This document shows positions 8,019 through 15,765 of a stretch of DNA of 32,264 nucleotides, piece after piece. The notes under the pieces were generated by a model. That model did not search any database and was not told the origin of the DNA. It was given only the letters and a program-made list of their open reading frames with translations. The translations under genes were made by a program, and so were the position numbers. Numbering within the stretch: the stretch's first letter is position 1; every line of letters starts with the position of its first letter. The stretch lies in assembly GCA_013205245.1 (NCBI GenBank), contig JABMNH010000035.1:1-32264 (forward strand), in the 5' to 3' direction. Source of the stretch: Flavobacteriales bacterium. Lineage in GTDB: Bacteria; Bacteroidota; Bacteroidia; Flavobacteriales; Flavobacteriaceae.

Positions 8019-8957
8019 TTAGAATATTTCTATGTTGTATTTTTTTCTTAATAAGGGGTTCATCCCTATATTGCCCTGTAATCCACCTGTATGAATAAGC
8101 AGTATTTTACTTCCTTTTTCAAAATAATTATTCTGAATTAAATCAGCCAAACCAAACAACATTTTACCTGTATAAACGGCATCTAATGTTACGCCTGTTT
8201 CTTCTTTAAATGCGTTCATAAATATAATTAAATCTTTAGAAACTTTGGCATAGCCACCAAAATGGTAATCGGTAATGAGATTCCAATTGGCTTTTGGTTT
8301 GATTAGTTTGTTAATATCATGTGCTAAAAAATCGCCTTTAAGAGCTGGAAAACCCAATACTTTTTGATGGTTTTTTGATGCATTTATAAGTCCAGATATT
8401 GTACCACCTGTGCCAACTGCCACACAAATATAATCAAAGACATCATCTTGTGGTTTTAATATTTCTTCGCAACCAGAAACAGCTAAATGATTCGTGCCGC
8501 CTTCGGGGACTTCGTAAAAATCACCAAATTCATCGTGCAAAGATTGTGCAAAATCTGGTGTTTGCTTTAATCTATAATCAGTCCGACTTACAAATTTAAA
8601 GGTCATCCCATATTTATGAGCCAGATTCAAAGTAGGGTTTTGCATTAGGGTTTGCTGTAAATTCAAACCCAATTCGTCTCCACGGATAACACCAATAGTT
8701 TTAAATCCAAATAAATGCCCAGCTGCTGCAGTAGCAGCAATATGATTAGAAAAAGCACCTCCAAAAGTCAATAGTGTCTTAAAATCATCAGCTTTAGCTT
8801 GAATTAAATTGTATTTTAACTTTCTGAATTTATTGCCAGACACTTCTGGATGTAACAAATCTTCACGCTTAATCACAACGGCAACCGATTTATTTTTAGC
8901 CAAAGACCAATTTATTGATTGATTTAAAATGGATTTATTGTTAAAAAATTGTTGCAA
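8019..8957 (-). CDS. PLP enzyme of the ACC deaminase / D-cysteine desulfhydrase family
   Basis: A 312-residue fold-type II pyridoxal-phosphate enzyme. K43 in VSGNKFRKLKYN is the expected Schiff-base lysine; TFGGAFSNH (about 64-72) and the phosphate-binding VAVGTGGTISG loop (about 180-190) are conserved. Family members deaminate 1-aminocyclopropane-1-carboxylate or desulfhydrate D-cysteine; in bacteria without ethylene links the second is more likely, but the specificity is not readable here. The start is a TTG at 8957-8955; the frame stays open upstream with no ATG or GTG before a stop near 8992, so TTG is the best choice. The glucosaminidase gene follows after 1 bp. Confidence 0.87.
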   Translation of the reverse strand: MQQFFNNKSILNQSINWSLAKNKSVAVVIKREDLLHPEVSGNKFRKLKYNLIQAKADDFKTLLTFGGAFSNHIAATAAAGHLFGFKTIGVIRGDELGLNLQQTLMQNPTLNLAHKYGMTFKFVSRTDYRLKQTPDFAQSLHDEFGDFYEVPEGGTNHLAVSGCEEILKPQDDVFDYICVAVGTGGTISGLINASKNHQKVLGFPALKGDFLAHDINKLIKPKANWNLITDYHFGGYAKVSKDLIIFMNAFKEETGVTLDAVYTGKMLFGLADLIQNNYFEKGSKILLIHTGGLQGNIGMNPLLRKKYNIEIF

Positions 8958-9040
8958 ATCTGTGCTTTTAAGTATTTTTGGTAAAAATAAAATCTATTTT
9001 TTTATCTGTGCCAATTTAACTAAAAAGATATTGTAAAGTG

Positions 9041-9048
9041 TACTTTTG
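9041..9048 (+). promoter_or_regulatory. -7 promoter element before the DUF5522-hutU pair
   Basis: TACTTTTG matches TAnnTTTG but no TTG lies at the normal -33 distance. The ATG at 9053 is only 4 bp after the element, so transcription from here would be nearly leaderless. Weak candidate. Confidence 0.25.
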
Positions 9049-9052
9049 ATGT

Positions 9053-9226
9053 ATGGAAAATAACGCTCAAGATTCCTCTGATTTATATTACACTTCGTCT
9101 GAAGGCTATCGTGTTTTTACAGAAAAATACCACCTTTTAAGAGGCAATTGCTGTAAAAGTGGCTGTAGGCATTGCCCTTACGGTTATGACGCTAAAACAA
9201 ATACTATTCAATCTCAAAGAAAATAA
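9053..9226 (+). CDS. DUF5522 small cysteine-rich protein
   Basis: A 57-residue ORF (MENNAQDSSDLYY to IQSQRK) ending 2 bp before the hutU start. The core NCCKSGCRHCPYGY (residues 32-45) has four cysteines (C33, C34, C38, C41) and one histidine (H40), and matches the small DUF5522 family found in Bacteroidota and other bacteria. The CxxxCxxC-like spacing could bind zinc or an iron-sulfur centre; no function is established that I know of. The close link to hutU suggests co-transcription. Codon use and the conserved core make it a real gene despite its size. Confidence 0.8.
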   Translation: MENNAQDSSDLYYTSSEGYRVFTEKYHLLRGNCCKSGCRHCPYGYDAKTNTIQSQRK

Positions 9227-9228
9227 TT

Positions 9229-11232
9229 ATGAATTCATTTCATCAAGCCATAAAACAGGGAATTCCATCTCAATTACCACAACTTAAAGCTTATGATATT
9301 GATATAAATCATGCGCCAAAACGTAAAGACATCCTATCTAAGGATGAAAAAAAGTTGGCTTTACAAAACGCTTTACGTTACTTTGATAAAACACAGCACG
9401 AGTTTTTAGCTAAAGAATTTTTACAAGAATTAAACGATTATGGCCGCATTTATATGTATCGTTTCAGACCCGATTATGACATCTTTGCACGCCCTATTAA
9501 TGACTATCCAGGGCAATGTGAATCAGCAAAAGCATTAATGCTAATGATTCAAAATAATTTGGATCCATCTGTTGCACAGCATCCACATGAGTTGATTACT
9601 TATGGTGGCAATGGCGCCGTTTTTCAGAATTGGGCACAGTATTTATTGGCCATGAAATATTTGTCGGAAATGACAGATGAACAAACATTGGTTATGTATT
9701 CTGGGCATCCTATGGGTTTATTTCCATCGCATAAAAATGCACCACGTGTGGTTGTAACCAATGGTATGATGATTCCAAATTATTCAAAGCAAGATGATTG
9801 GGAAAAATACAATGCGCTTGGCGTAACGCAATATGGGCAAATGACAGCGGGAAGTTATATGTATATTGGCCCACAAGGCATTGTGCATGGCACAACCATA
9901 ACCGTTTTAAATGCTGGTAGAAAAATTGCCAAAAACGGCGAAGATTTATCAGGTAAAATTTTTGTAACCTCTGGTTTGGGAGGTATGAGTGGTGCACAAC
10001 CAAAAGCAGGCAATATTGCTGGATGTATTACCGTAATTGCCGAAGTGAACCCAAAAGCTGTCCACACGCGTCATTCTCAAGGCTGGGTTGATGACGTTTT
10101 TGAGGATTTAAATTTATTGGTAGCCCGTGTAAAAAAAGCACAACTAAATAAAGAAATTATCTCTATAGCTTATCTGGGGAATATCGTTTCTATTTGGGAA
10201 AAATTTGATGCAGAAAATATCTATATAGATTTAGGTAGCGACCAAACCTCTTTGCACAATCCATGGGCAGGCGGTTATTACCCCGCAGATTTGAGCTTTG
10301 AAGAAGCCAATATTATGATGGCAAGTCATCCTAAAGATTTTAAAAAGCACGTTCAGGCTTCTTTACGCCGCCAAACAGATGCTATAAATAAACACACAGC
10401 CAAAGGCACATACTTTTTTGATTATGGCAATGCTTTTTTATTAGAAGCTTCTAGAGCTGGCGCGGATATTATGGACGAATCTGGCTCACATTTTAAATAC
10501 AACTCTTATGTTGAAGATATTATGGGTCCTTTATGTTTTGATTACGGATTTGGTCCCTTTAGATGGGTTTGCACAAGTGGCAATCCAGATGATTTAGCTA
10601 AAACCGATGCTATCGCTACACGTATTTTAGAACAGTTAAAAAACGAGTCTCCAGAAGAAATCCAACAACAATTACAAGACAATATTAAATGGATAAAAGG
10701 CGCGCAAGAAAACAATTTGGTTGTAGGCTCACAAGCCCGAATATTATATGCCGATGCAATTGGGCGGATTAAAATTGCAGAAGCTTTTAATGAGGCCGTT
10801 GCTAATAATATTCTTTCTGCACCCATTGTTTTAGGTAGAGATCACCACGATGTTTCTGGTACTGATTCTCCGTTTAGGGAAACCTCAAATATTTATGATG
10901 GATCTAGCTTCACAGCCGATATGGCTATTCAAAATGTTATTGGCGACAGCTTTAGAGGCGCCACTTGGGTCTCCATTCACAATGGTGGTGGCGTGGGCTG
11001 GGGCGAAGTTATAAATGGGGGATTTGGTATGGTTCTTGATGGTAGTGAAGCTACAGATAACAACCTAAAATCGATGTTATTTTGGGATGTTAACAACGGT
11101 ATTTCTAGGCGTAGTTGGGCAAGAAACGAAGGTGCTATTTTTACAGCCAAACGCGCAATGGAATTCAATAAAAACCTAAAAATAACACTACCTAACTTGG
11201 TAGAAGACGGTGTTTTAGAAAAGTTATTTTAA
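9229..11232 (+). CDS. hutU: Urocanate hydratase
   Basis: The second enzyme of histidine breakdown: it hydrates urocanate to imidazolonepropionate using tightly bound NAD+ as an electrophile. At 667 residues it is longer than the ~555-residue Pseudomonas/Bacillus type, the extra length being mostly N-terminal and internal. Key blocks are present: TYGGNGAVFQNWAQY (about 124-138), the NAD-binding TSGLGGMSGAQPKAGNIAG segment (247-265), and the active-site region GPLCFDYGFGPFRWVCTSG (433-451) with C436. The C-terminal IHNGGGVGWGEVINGG block is also intact. No hutH or hutI is nearby; the only possible hut neighbour is the doubtful arginase-fold gene 10 kb away. A DUF5522 gene lies 2 bp upstream. 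Confidence 0.96.
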   Translation: MNSFHQAIKQGIPSQLPQLKAYDIDINHAPKRKDILSKDEKKLALQNALRYFDKTQHEFLAKEFLQELNDYGRIYMYRFRPDYDIFARPINDYPGQCESAKALMLMIQNNLDPSVAQHPHELITYGGNGAVFQNWAQYLLAMKYLSEMTDEQTLVMYSGHPMGLFPSHKNAPRVVVTNGMMIPNYSKQDDWEKYNALGVTQYGQMTAGSYMYIGPQGIVHGTTITVLNAGRKIAKNGEDLSGKIFVTSGLGGMSGAQPKAGNIAGCITVIAEVNPKAVHTRHSQGWVDDVFEDLNLLVARVKKAQLNKEIISIAYLGNIVSIWEKFDAENIYIDLGSDQTSLHNPWAGGYYPADLSFEEANIMMASHPKDFKKHVQASLRRQTDAINKHTAKGTYFFDYGNAFLLEASRAGADIMDESGSHFKYNSYVEDIMGPLCFDYGFGPFRWVCTSGNPDDLAKTDAIATRILEQLKNESPEEIQQQLQDNIKWIKGAQENNLVVGSQARILYADAIGRIKIAEAFNEAVANNILSAPIVLGRDHHDVSGTDSPFRETSNIYDGSSFTADMAIQNVIGDSFRGATWVSIHNGGGVGWGEVINGGFGMVLDGSEATDNNLKSMLFWDVNNGISRRSWARNEGAIFTAKRAMEFNKNLKITLPNLVEDGVLEKLF

Positions 11233-11300
11233 AACCTAAGTTGTGTATTTCAATTTATAGTTTGTTTCTGTTTTTTGAAACATTATTAAAAATTATCAAA

Positions 11301-11837
11301 ATGAAAAAGTTCAAAATTATTGCCCTATTATTATTGCTTGCAACCTACTCTTGTGTGTCTGTAAGAGTAACATCAGATTACGATAGCAAAACCGATTTTT
11401 CTAAATTTAAAACCTTTGCCTTTTACAAAAAAGGGATTGAAAAAGTAGATTTATCTGACCTAGATAAGCGCCGTATTTTGCGTGCCATAGAAACAGAATT
11501 ATTAGCAAAAGGAATGACTAAATCTGAAAATCCAGATGTGTTGATAAGTATCTTTACCAAATCTAAAGAAAAAATTAATGTCTATGACAACAGTTATTAT
11601 GGCTGGTATCCTTGGTATTATGGTTATGGACCTTATGGCAGAGGCATGCATAATAATGTTTCAAAATCTACTGAAGGCACACTTTTTATCGACATGATTG
11701 ATGCCAATAAAAAAGAATTGGCGTGGCAAGGTATTGGCGTGGGCGTTTTAAACTTTACAGATAATAAAGCCAAAAAAGAAGAACGTATTAAAGAGTTTGT
11801 ACTTGAAATAATGGAAAAATACCCTCCAGTAAACTAA
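11301..11837 (+). CDS. DUF4136 lipoprotein
   Basis: A 178-residue lipoprotein starting at 11301 (MKKFKIIALLLLLATYSC, lipobox ATYSC with C18). The frame stays open 20 codons upstream, but only this start gives a signal sequence. The mature part matches DUF4136: VTSDYDSKTDFSKFKTFAFY near the N-terminus, then LRAIETELLAKGMTKSENPDVLI and a GTLFIDMID strand. A Tyr/Gly-rich loop (YYGWYPWYYGYGPYGRG) interrupts the middle. It is expected at the outer membrane; function unknown. Its stop codon sits in the loop of the hairpin at 11817-11853. Confidence 0.82.
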   Translation: MKKFKIIALLLLLATYSCVSVRVTSDYDSKTDFSKFKTFAFYKKGIEKVDLSDLDKRRILRAIETELLAKGMTKSENPDVLISIFTKSKEKINVYDNSYYGWYPWYYGYGPYGRGMHNNVSKSTEGTLFIDMIDANKKELAWQGIGVGVLNFTDNKAKKEERIKEFVLEIMEKYPPVN

Positions 11838-11853
11838 TTACTGAAGGGTATTT
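11817..11853. terminator. Terminator hairpin shared by convergent genes
   Basis: AAATACCCT (11817-11825) pairs with AGGGTATTT (11845-11853) and CAGTAA (11827-11832) with TTACTG (11838-11843), with one C-A mismatch and an ACTAA loop. On the minus strand the stem runs into TTTTT, so it best terminates the GldM-like gene; it can also form on the plus strand, within the last codons of the DUF4136 gene. Confidence 0.7.
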
Positions 11854-11876
11854 ATAAATAGGTTAAGTTAGTTAAA

Positions 11877-13223
11877 TTAATCTATAAGTTCTACTCCTAT
11901 CGTTTCTGGTGTTTTAAGACGATAATATTTCCCCCCTTTTAATTTTGATTTTACATTAAATATTTTAAATTCTCTACCGCGTTTAGATTTATTTAAAATA
12001 CTTATAGCTTTAGTTGTTAGTTTATTACCATAAATTTTAATTGTAGGTTGGTTATCGGGTTTAAAACTAAATTCGGTAACAATCCCTTCTAAGTCTGAGT
12101 TTGGTATAACAACATCAATTGTAGCTAATCTAAAACTACTTTTGGTTAACTTAATAACGCCATTTGTAGCTTGTTTGCCCCTAATAGAAATCTCTGGAAT
12201 AGCAAGACTACCTATGTTGATACTTTCTTTGGGTTTAGAATCTGTAATTACTTTTGTGTCATTATAATCTTTCTTTTTTGTTGTTGTTTTAGCTTTAGGC
12301 TTATTTATCACCTCATAGGACTTATTAAAATAAAGTGTAAAATCTAATTTACCTTGAGAAACTGTAAGCTCTCCTTCTACAGGATGATCTCCAATGCTTT
12401 TAGGCGCGTCAAAAACAATCTCTACTTCACCATCTTTTACAAATTTCTGATCTACATTTTTTCCATTTAAAACCACATCTTTTGCAACTAAATTTTCGGC
12501 AGATTTATTAATTAAAAGTTTTCCTCTTACTTTTTCTCCTGGATAAAATTTAGTTTTAGTTAGCACAACATCAATCTTATAAGCATTGGCACTAGATTGC
12601 ACATCGCCCATTATCTTAGACATTAGCTGGGTTTCTATGGTTAAAATATTGGCTTGTAATAATGTTAAATTAGCTATAGCAGTAGCGTTACTTACCCCTT
12701 TAAACTTAAAGGATAAATAGTCTTCTTTACCAGTATTTAAAACTTTTACAGGATTTGTATTAAACAATGAGTCTAATGCCATCTTAATTGATGGGTAATC
12801 TTCTTCTAAATAAGGTGTTAAATCAGTTTTAAAATTTTCTATCACATCAATAAATTGACGCCCAACTTTGGTTATTTCTTTCTTGTTAAAAAATTCTTTT
12901 TGTAAAGAATTAATCTCTGCTGCTTTACCAGAAAGAGATTTATATTCTTTTACATGACTTTTAACAGAGTCCAAATAATTAAAATAAATATCAGAAAGAG
13001 CCTTTACAGAAGTTACAGTTTCAAATTTATTTTTAAATGTATCGTCTAAATTCGACGTGCGTTCAAGTACTGTAAATTGGCTATTTAAATTAGATTTTTT
13101 ATAAGTAATGTATTGTTCTGCCCTACTATTTATATCGGTAAGTGTATTATCTGTCTTAATATCTGCACAAGACACAAGCAAAATAGAAACTATAATTAAA
13201 GTGTATAAGTGTTTCATAAGCAT
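11877..13223 (-). CDS. GldM-like lipoprotein (GldM paralogue without the motor helix)
   Basis: A 448-residue lipoprotein (lipobox LLVSC, C19; the second ATG at 13217 is an equally good start). The body follows GldM of this window: a helical region (about 20-210) ending in ATAIANLTLLQANILTIETQL, comparable to GldM SLTRFTQIQADIKETESDI; a beta domain (about 215-306, KTKFYPGEKVRGKLLIN, compare GldM KTAFFEGERFKGRIVLG); and a C-terminal domain (about 345-448, IYGNKLTTKAISILNKSKRG, compare GldM ITGSKLNEAGKRALSRAKRG). The N-terminal transmembrane helix with its essential Glu is missing, and where GldM has its third periplasmic domain there is a Lys/Thr/Asp-rich linker (about 307-340). So it cannot be a proton-driven motor subunit; it may bind the same partners as GldM from a lipid anchor. 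That role is inference. Confidence 0.78.
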   Translation of the reverse strand: MLMKHLYTLIIVSILLVSCADIKTDNTLTDINSRAEQYITYKKSNLNSQFTVLERTSNLDDTFKNKFETVTSVKALSDIYFNYLDSVKSHVKEYKSLSGKAAEINSLQKEFFNKKEITKVGRQFIDVIENFKTDLTPYLEEDYPSIKMALDSLFNTNPVKVLNTGKEDYLSFKFKGVSNATAIANLTLLQANILTIETQLMSKIMGDVQSSANAYKIDVVLTKTKFYPGEKVRGKLLINKSAENLVAKDVVLNGKNVDQKFVKDGEVEIVFDAPKSIGDHPVEGELTVSQGKLDFTLYFNKSYEVINKPKAKTTTKKKDYNDTKVITDSKPKESINIGSLAIPEISIRGKQATNGVIKLTKSSFRLATIDVVIPNSDLEGIVTEFSFKPDNQPTIKIYGNKLTTKAISILNKSKRGREFKIFNVKSKLKGGKYYRLKTPETIGVELID

Positions 13224-13260
13224 GATTTTTGAAAAAAATCTAAAATAACCCCCCGATTAC

Positions 13261-13276
13261 AATTAGATATCTAATT
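13261..13276. repeat. Perfect 16-bp palindrome upstream of the GldM-like gene
   Basis: AATTAGATATCTAATT reads the same on both strands and lies 38 bp before the GldM-like start codon. It could be an operator for a dimeric regulator. AT-rich palindromes also arise by chance. Confidence 0.35.
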
Positions 13277-13309
13277 AACTTTGTAAAGATAAATAAAATA
13301 CTTAAAACT

Positions 13310-13364
13310 ATGCTTTTGTGAAGTTTTACTTTTTTTACTAAAAATTAAAACTTCACAAAAGCAT
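13310..13364. repeat. 19-bp perfect inverted repeat between ABC-F and GldM-like genes
   Basis: ATGCTTTTGTGAAGTTTTA (13310-13328) is repeated in perfect inversion at 13346-13364, with a 17-base spacer that can form a further 5-bp A-T stem (13332-13336 with 13340-13344). It lies 38 bp past the ABC-F stop. It may act as a terminator or mRNA-end stabiliser, but no solid T-run follows on the minus strand. The rest of the 13224-13401 gap shows no gene. Confidence 0.6.
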
Positions 13365-13401
13365 TTATAATGATAAAAAAATGAAGCCTATTTGGTATAT
13401 G

Positions 13402-15315
13402 TCAAAAATTATCAATCTTTATTTGACTTTTTTCCCAATCAATCATAAACTTATCTAAGGCTGTTTTTTTATCTTGATACTCTTTAAATATATCATTATT
13501 AAGCGCATTAAAATCTGAATCTAAAACTTTTAAGTCTAAGACTTTAATCTCTTTTTCTAAATTATTGATGTTTTTTTCTATTAAACTTAAATTGTTTTTA
13601 AGTTTATTGAGTTCTTTATCTCTTAGTTTAACATCCTTGTAGTCTGTCTGATTAGATTTTTGTTTGCTCACTTTAATAACATCCTTTTTTTCTAAAGCGC
13701 GGAAATCTTCAAGATTGTGTTGTTCTAAATAGTAATCAATATCGCCTAAATATTCGCGTGTTTTATTATTTTTAAACTCAAATACAGTTTTGGTTAAGCC
13801 TTGTAAAAAATCACGATCATGCGATACAATTATCAAAGTGCCTTCAAAATTAGTTAAAGCCTGTTTTAAAACATTTTTTGAAGCAATGTCAAGATGATTT
13901 GTAGGCTCATCCATAACCAAAACATTAAAAGGTGTGAGTAACATTTTACATAAAGCCAACCTATTTCGTTCGCCACCAGAAAGTACTTTCACCTTTTTAT
14001 CTATGGCCTCATCGCCAAAAAGGAAAGCGCCTAAATAATCTCGAATTTTAATTCTATTAGTGTCATTTGCAGCGTCTTCCATAATTTGAAGCACTGTTTT
14101 ATTGGCATCTAAATAGTCTGATTGGTTTTGAGCAAAATAACCAATCTCTACATTATGCCCAATTTTAAGAGAGCCTTCATGAGAAATTTCTTTGACTATT
14201 ATTTTTGCCAAAGTCGATTTTCCTTGACCATTCTGACCCACAAAAGCAATTTTACTATTGCGTTCTATCAATAAATCTAAATTTGATAAAACCTTATTAT
14301 CGCCATAACTTTTAGATAAATTTTCGGTTTCAACAATTATTTTTCCAGGCTGTTTAGATAGGGGAAATTTAATCCGCATAACGGCATTATCTTCGGCATC
14401 TACTTCAATGCGTTCCAACTTATCTAATTTTTTTATTAGCGATTGCGCCATAGAAGCTTTTGAGGCTTTTGCGCGAAATTTATTGATCAATTTTTCTGTC
14501 TGCTCAATAGATTTTGATTGGTTTTTTTGAGCCTGTAACTGCTGAGTTCTAATTTCATTCCTTAAAACCAAAAATTCAGAATAATTTTTTTTGTAATCGT
14601 AAACCTTTCCTAAAGATATTTCTATGGTTCTGTTGGTAACATTGTCTAAGAACATCTTATCGTGAGACACCATCATTATGGCACCTGTAAAGGTTCTTAA
14701 AAACTGCTCAAACCAAATAATAGATTCAATATCTAAATGGTTTGTAGGTTCATCAAGCAACAACAAATCATGGTGTTGCATTAACAATTTTGCCAATTCT
14801 ATACGCATGCGCCAACCACCAGATAAAGCTTCGGTTTGTTTGCCAAAATCTTCACGCTTAAAACCTAAACCTAAGAGAATTTTTTCGGCTTCGCCCTCGT
14901 AACTATAACCACCTTCTATTTCGTATTGGTGCTGATAATCTGTTAAATCATGAATGAGATTATGATAATAATCGCTTTCATAATCTGTGCGCTCGGCCAA
15001 CTCTTTATTAATAGCCTCTAATTTTCTTTCAATTTCTTTAATTAAAACATAGGCTGTATAGGCTTCTTCTAAAACAGTATTTCCGAATTTAAAATCGATG
15101 TCTTGTCTAAGATATCCTATTGACAACTCCTTTTCATAGGCAATTGAACCACTGTTATAACTTTGTTGTTTCGAAATTATTTTAAGCAAAGTAGATTTAC
15201 CAGCACCGTTTTTCCCGATAAGTCCCACGCGATCTCCTGCATCTAACCGAAAAGAAATATTTGAAAATAATTCTTCTCCAGAAAAAGATACCGTTATATT
15301 ATAAGCATTTAGCAT
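13402..15315 (-). CDS. ABC-F family ATPase (ribosome-associated, Uup-like)
   Basis: A 637-residue protein with two ABC ATPase domains and no membrane helices, as in the ABC-F translation factors that bind the ribosomal E site. First domain: Walker A GKNGAGKS (34-41), signature LSGGW (164-168), Walker B/D-loop DEPTNHLD (188-195). The linker (about 235-310, charged, helical) carries the P-site tRNA interaction motif region. Second domain: GQNGQGKS (360-367), LSGGE (445-449), DEPTNHLD (469-476). The C-terminal ~75 residues form a Lys/Glu-rich coiled coil as in Uup. Likely a housekeeping member; nothing suggests antibiotic resistance. A -7 promoter element lies at 15353-15360. Confidence 0.93.
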   Translation of the reverse strand: MLNAYNITVSFSGEELFSNISFRLDAGDRVGLIGKNGAGKSTLLKIISKQQSYNSGSIAYEKELSIGYLRQDIDFKFGNTVLEEAYTAYVLIKEIERKLEAINKELAERTDYESDYYHNLIHDLTDYQHQYEIEGGYSYEGEAEKILLGLGFKREDFGKQTEALSGGWRMRIELAKLLMQHHDLLLLDEPTNHLDIESIIWFEQFLRTFTGAIMMVSHDKMFLDNVTNRTIEISLGKVYDYKKNYSEFLVLRNEIRTQQLQAQKNQSKSIEQTEKLINKFRAKASKASMAQSLIKKLDKLERIEVDAEDNAVMRIKFPLSKQPGKIIVETENLSKSYGDNKVLSNLDLLIERNSKIAFVGQNGQGKSTLAKIIVKEISHEGSLKIGHNVEIGYFAQNQSDYLDANKTVLQIMEDAANDTNRIKIRDYLGAFLFGDEAIDKKVKVLSGGERNRLALCKMLLTPFNVLVMDEPTNHLDIASKNVLKQALTNFEGTLIIVSHDRDFLQGLTKTVFEFKNNKTREYLGDIDYYLEQHNLEDFRALEKKDVIKVSKQKSNQTDYKDVKLRDKELNKLKNNLSLIEKNINNLEKEIKVLDLKVLDSDFNALNNDIFKEYQDKKTALDKFMIDWEKSQIKIDNF

Positions 15316-15352
15316 TTTTATGAGGCGTTATTTTATTTTTATTTATAATTTG

Positions 15353-15360
15353 CAAACTTA
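15353..15360 (-). promoter_or_regulatory. -7 promoter element for the ABC-F gene
   Basis: Minus strand TAAGTTTG matches TAnnTTTG, 37 bp before the ABC-F start. No -33 TTG at the usual spacing. Confidence 0.35.
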
Positions 15361-15378
15361 GCTATAAAGATTGGTTTT

Positions 15379-15765
15379 ATGATATTGAAAAAGGGGTCTA
15401 AATTGTATGGTATTTTTAAAAATAAATGCCCACGTTGTCAAAGTGGGGACTTCTTTATAGAGTCAAATTTATTTGGATTTAAAAACATATTAAAAATTCA
15501 TGACAATTGTAGCCATTGCCAATTAAAATACATGATTGAGCCTTCATTTTTTTATGGCGCCATGTATGTTTCTTATGGTTTGTCTATTGTTTTAGCCTGT
15601 CTATTTTTTTTAATTGGCTATTTAATTGGCTTAAATTTTATAGGAAATCTAATTTTCATGAGCATTCTATTAGCTCTTTTTAGTCCTTTAAATTTACGCT
15701 TATCGCGATTAATTTATATAAACTTATTCATCCATTTTGATGCTTCAAAATCTATAGATGGCTAA
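15379..15765 (+). CDS. DUF983 membrane protein
   Basis: A 128-residue protein matching DUF983. An N-terminal zinc-ribbon-like part has CPRC (17-20) and CSHC (44-47), followed by two hydrophobic segments (about 58-84 and 87-103). The function of the family is unknown. It is divergent from the ABC-F gene. Its last 21 bases overlap the 3' end of the convergent FAD oxidoreductase gene; both frames look intact, so the overlap is probably real. Confidence 0.82.
   Translation: MILKKGSKLYGIFKNKCPRCQSGDFFIESNLFGFKNILKIHDNCSHCQLKYMIEPSFFYGAMYVSYGLSIVLACLFFLIGYLIGLNFIGNLIFMSILLALFSPLNLRLSRLIYINLFIHFDASKSIDG

Noticed and set aside
10542-10826. Minus-strand open frame inside hutU, and similar frames at 9710-10067, 10977-11168, 14678-14902, 17917-18201, 23899-24756, 31154-31622
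   Set aside because: All lie opposite or within well-supported genes, have no recognisable domains, and are shadows of strong codon bias.
11927-11945. Six-C run inside the GldM-like gene as a phase-variable tract
   Set aside because: Too short to suggest frequent slippage, and the reading frame is intact on both sides.
15745-15765. Overlap of the DUF983 and FAD oxidoreductase 3' ends as a sign of a frameshift
   Set aside because: Both proteins end with plausible family C-termini; a 21-base convergent overlap is ordinary in compact genomes.
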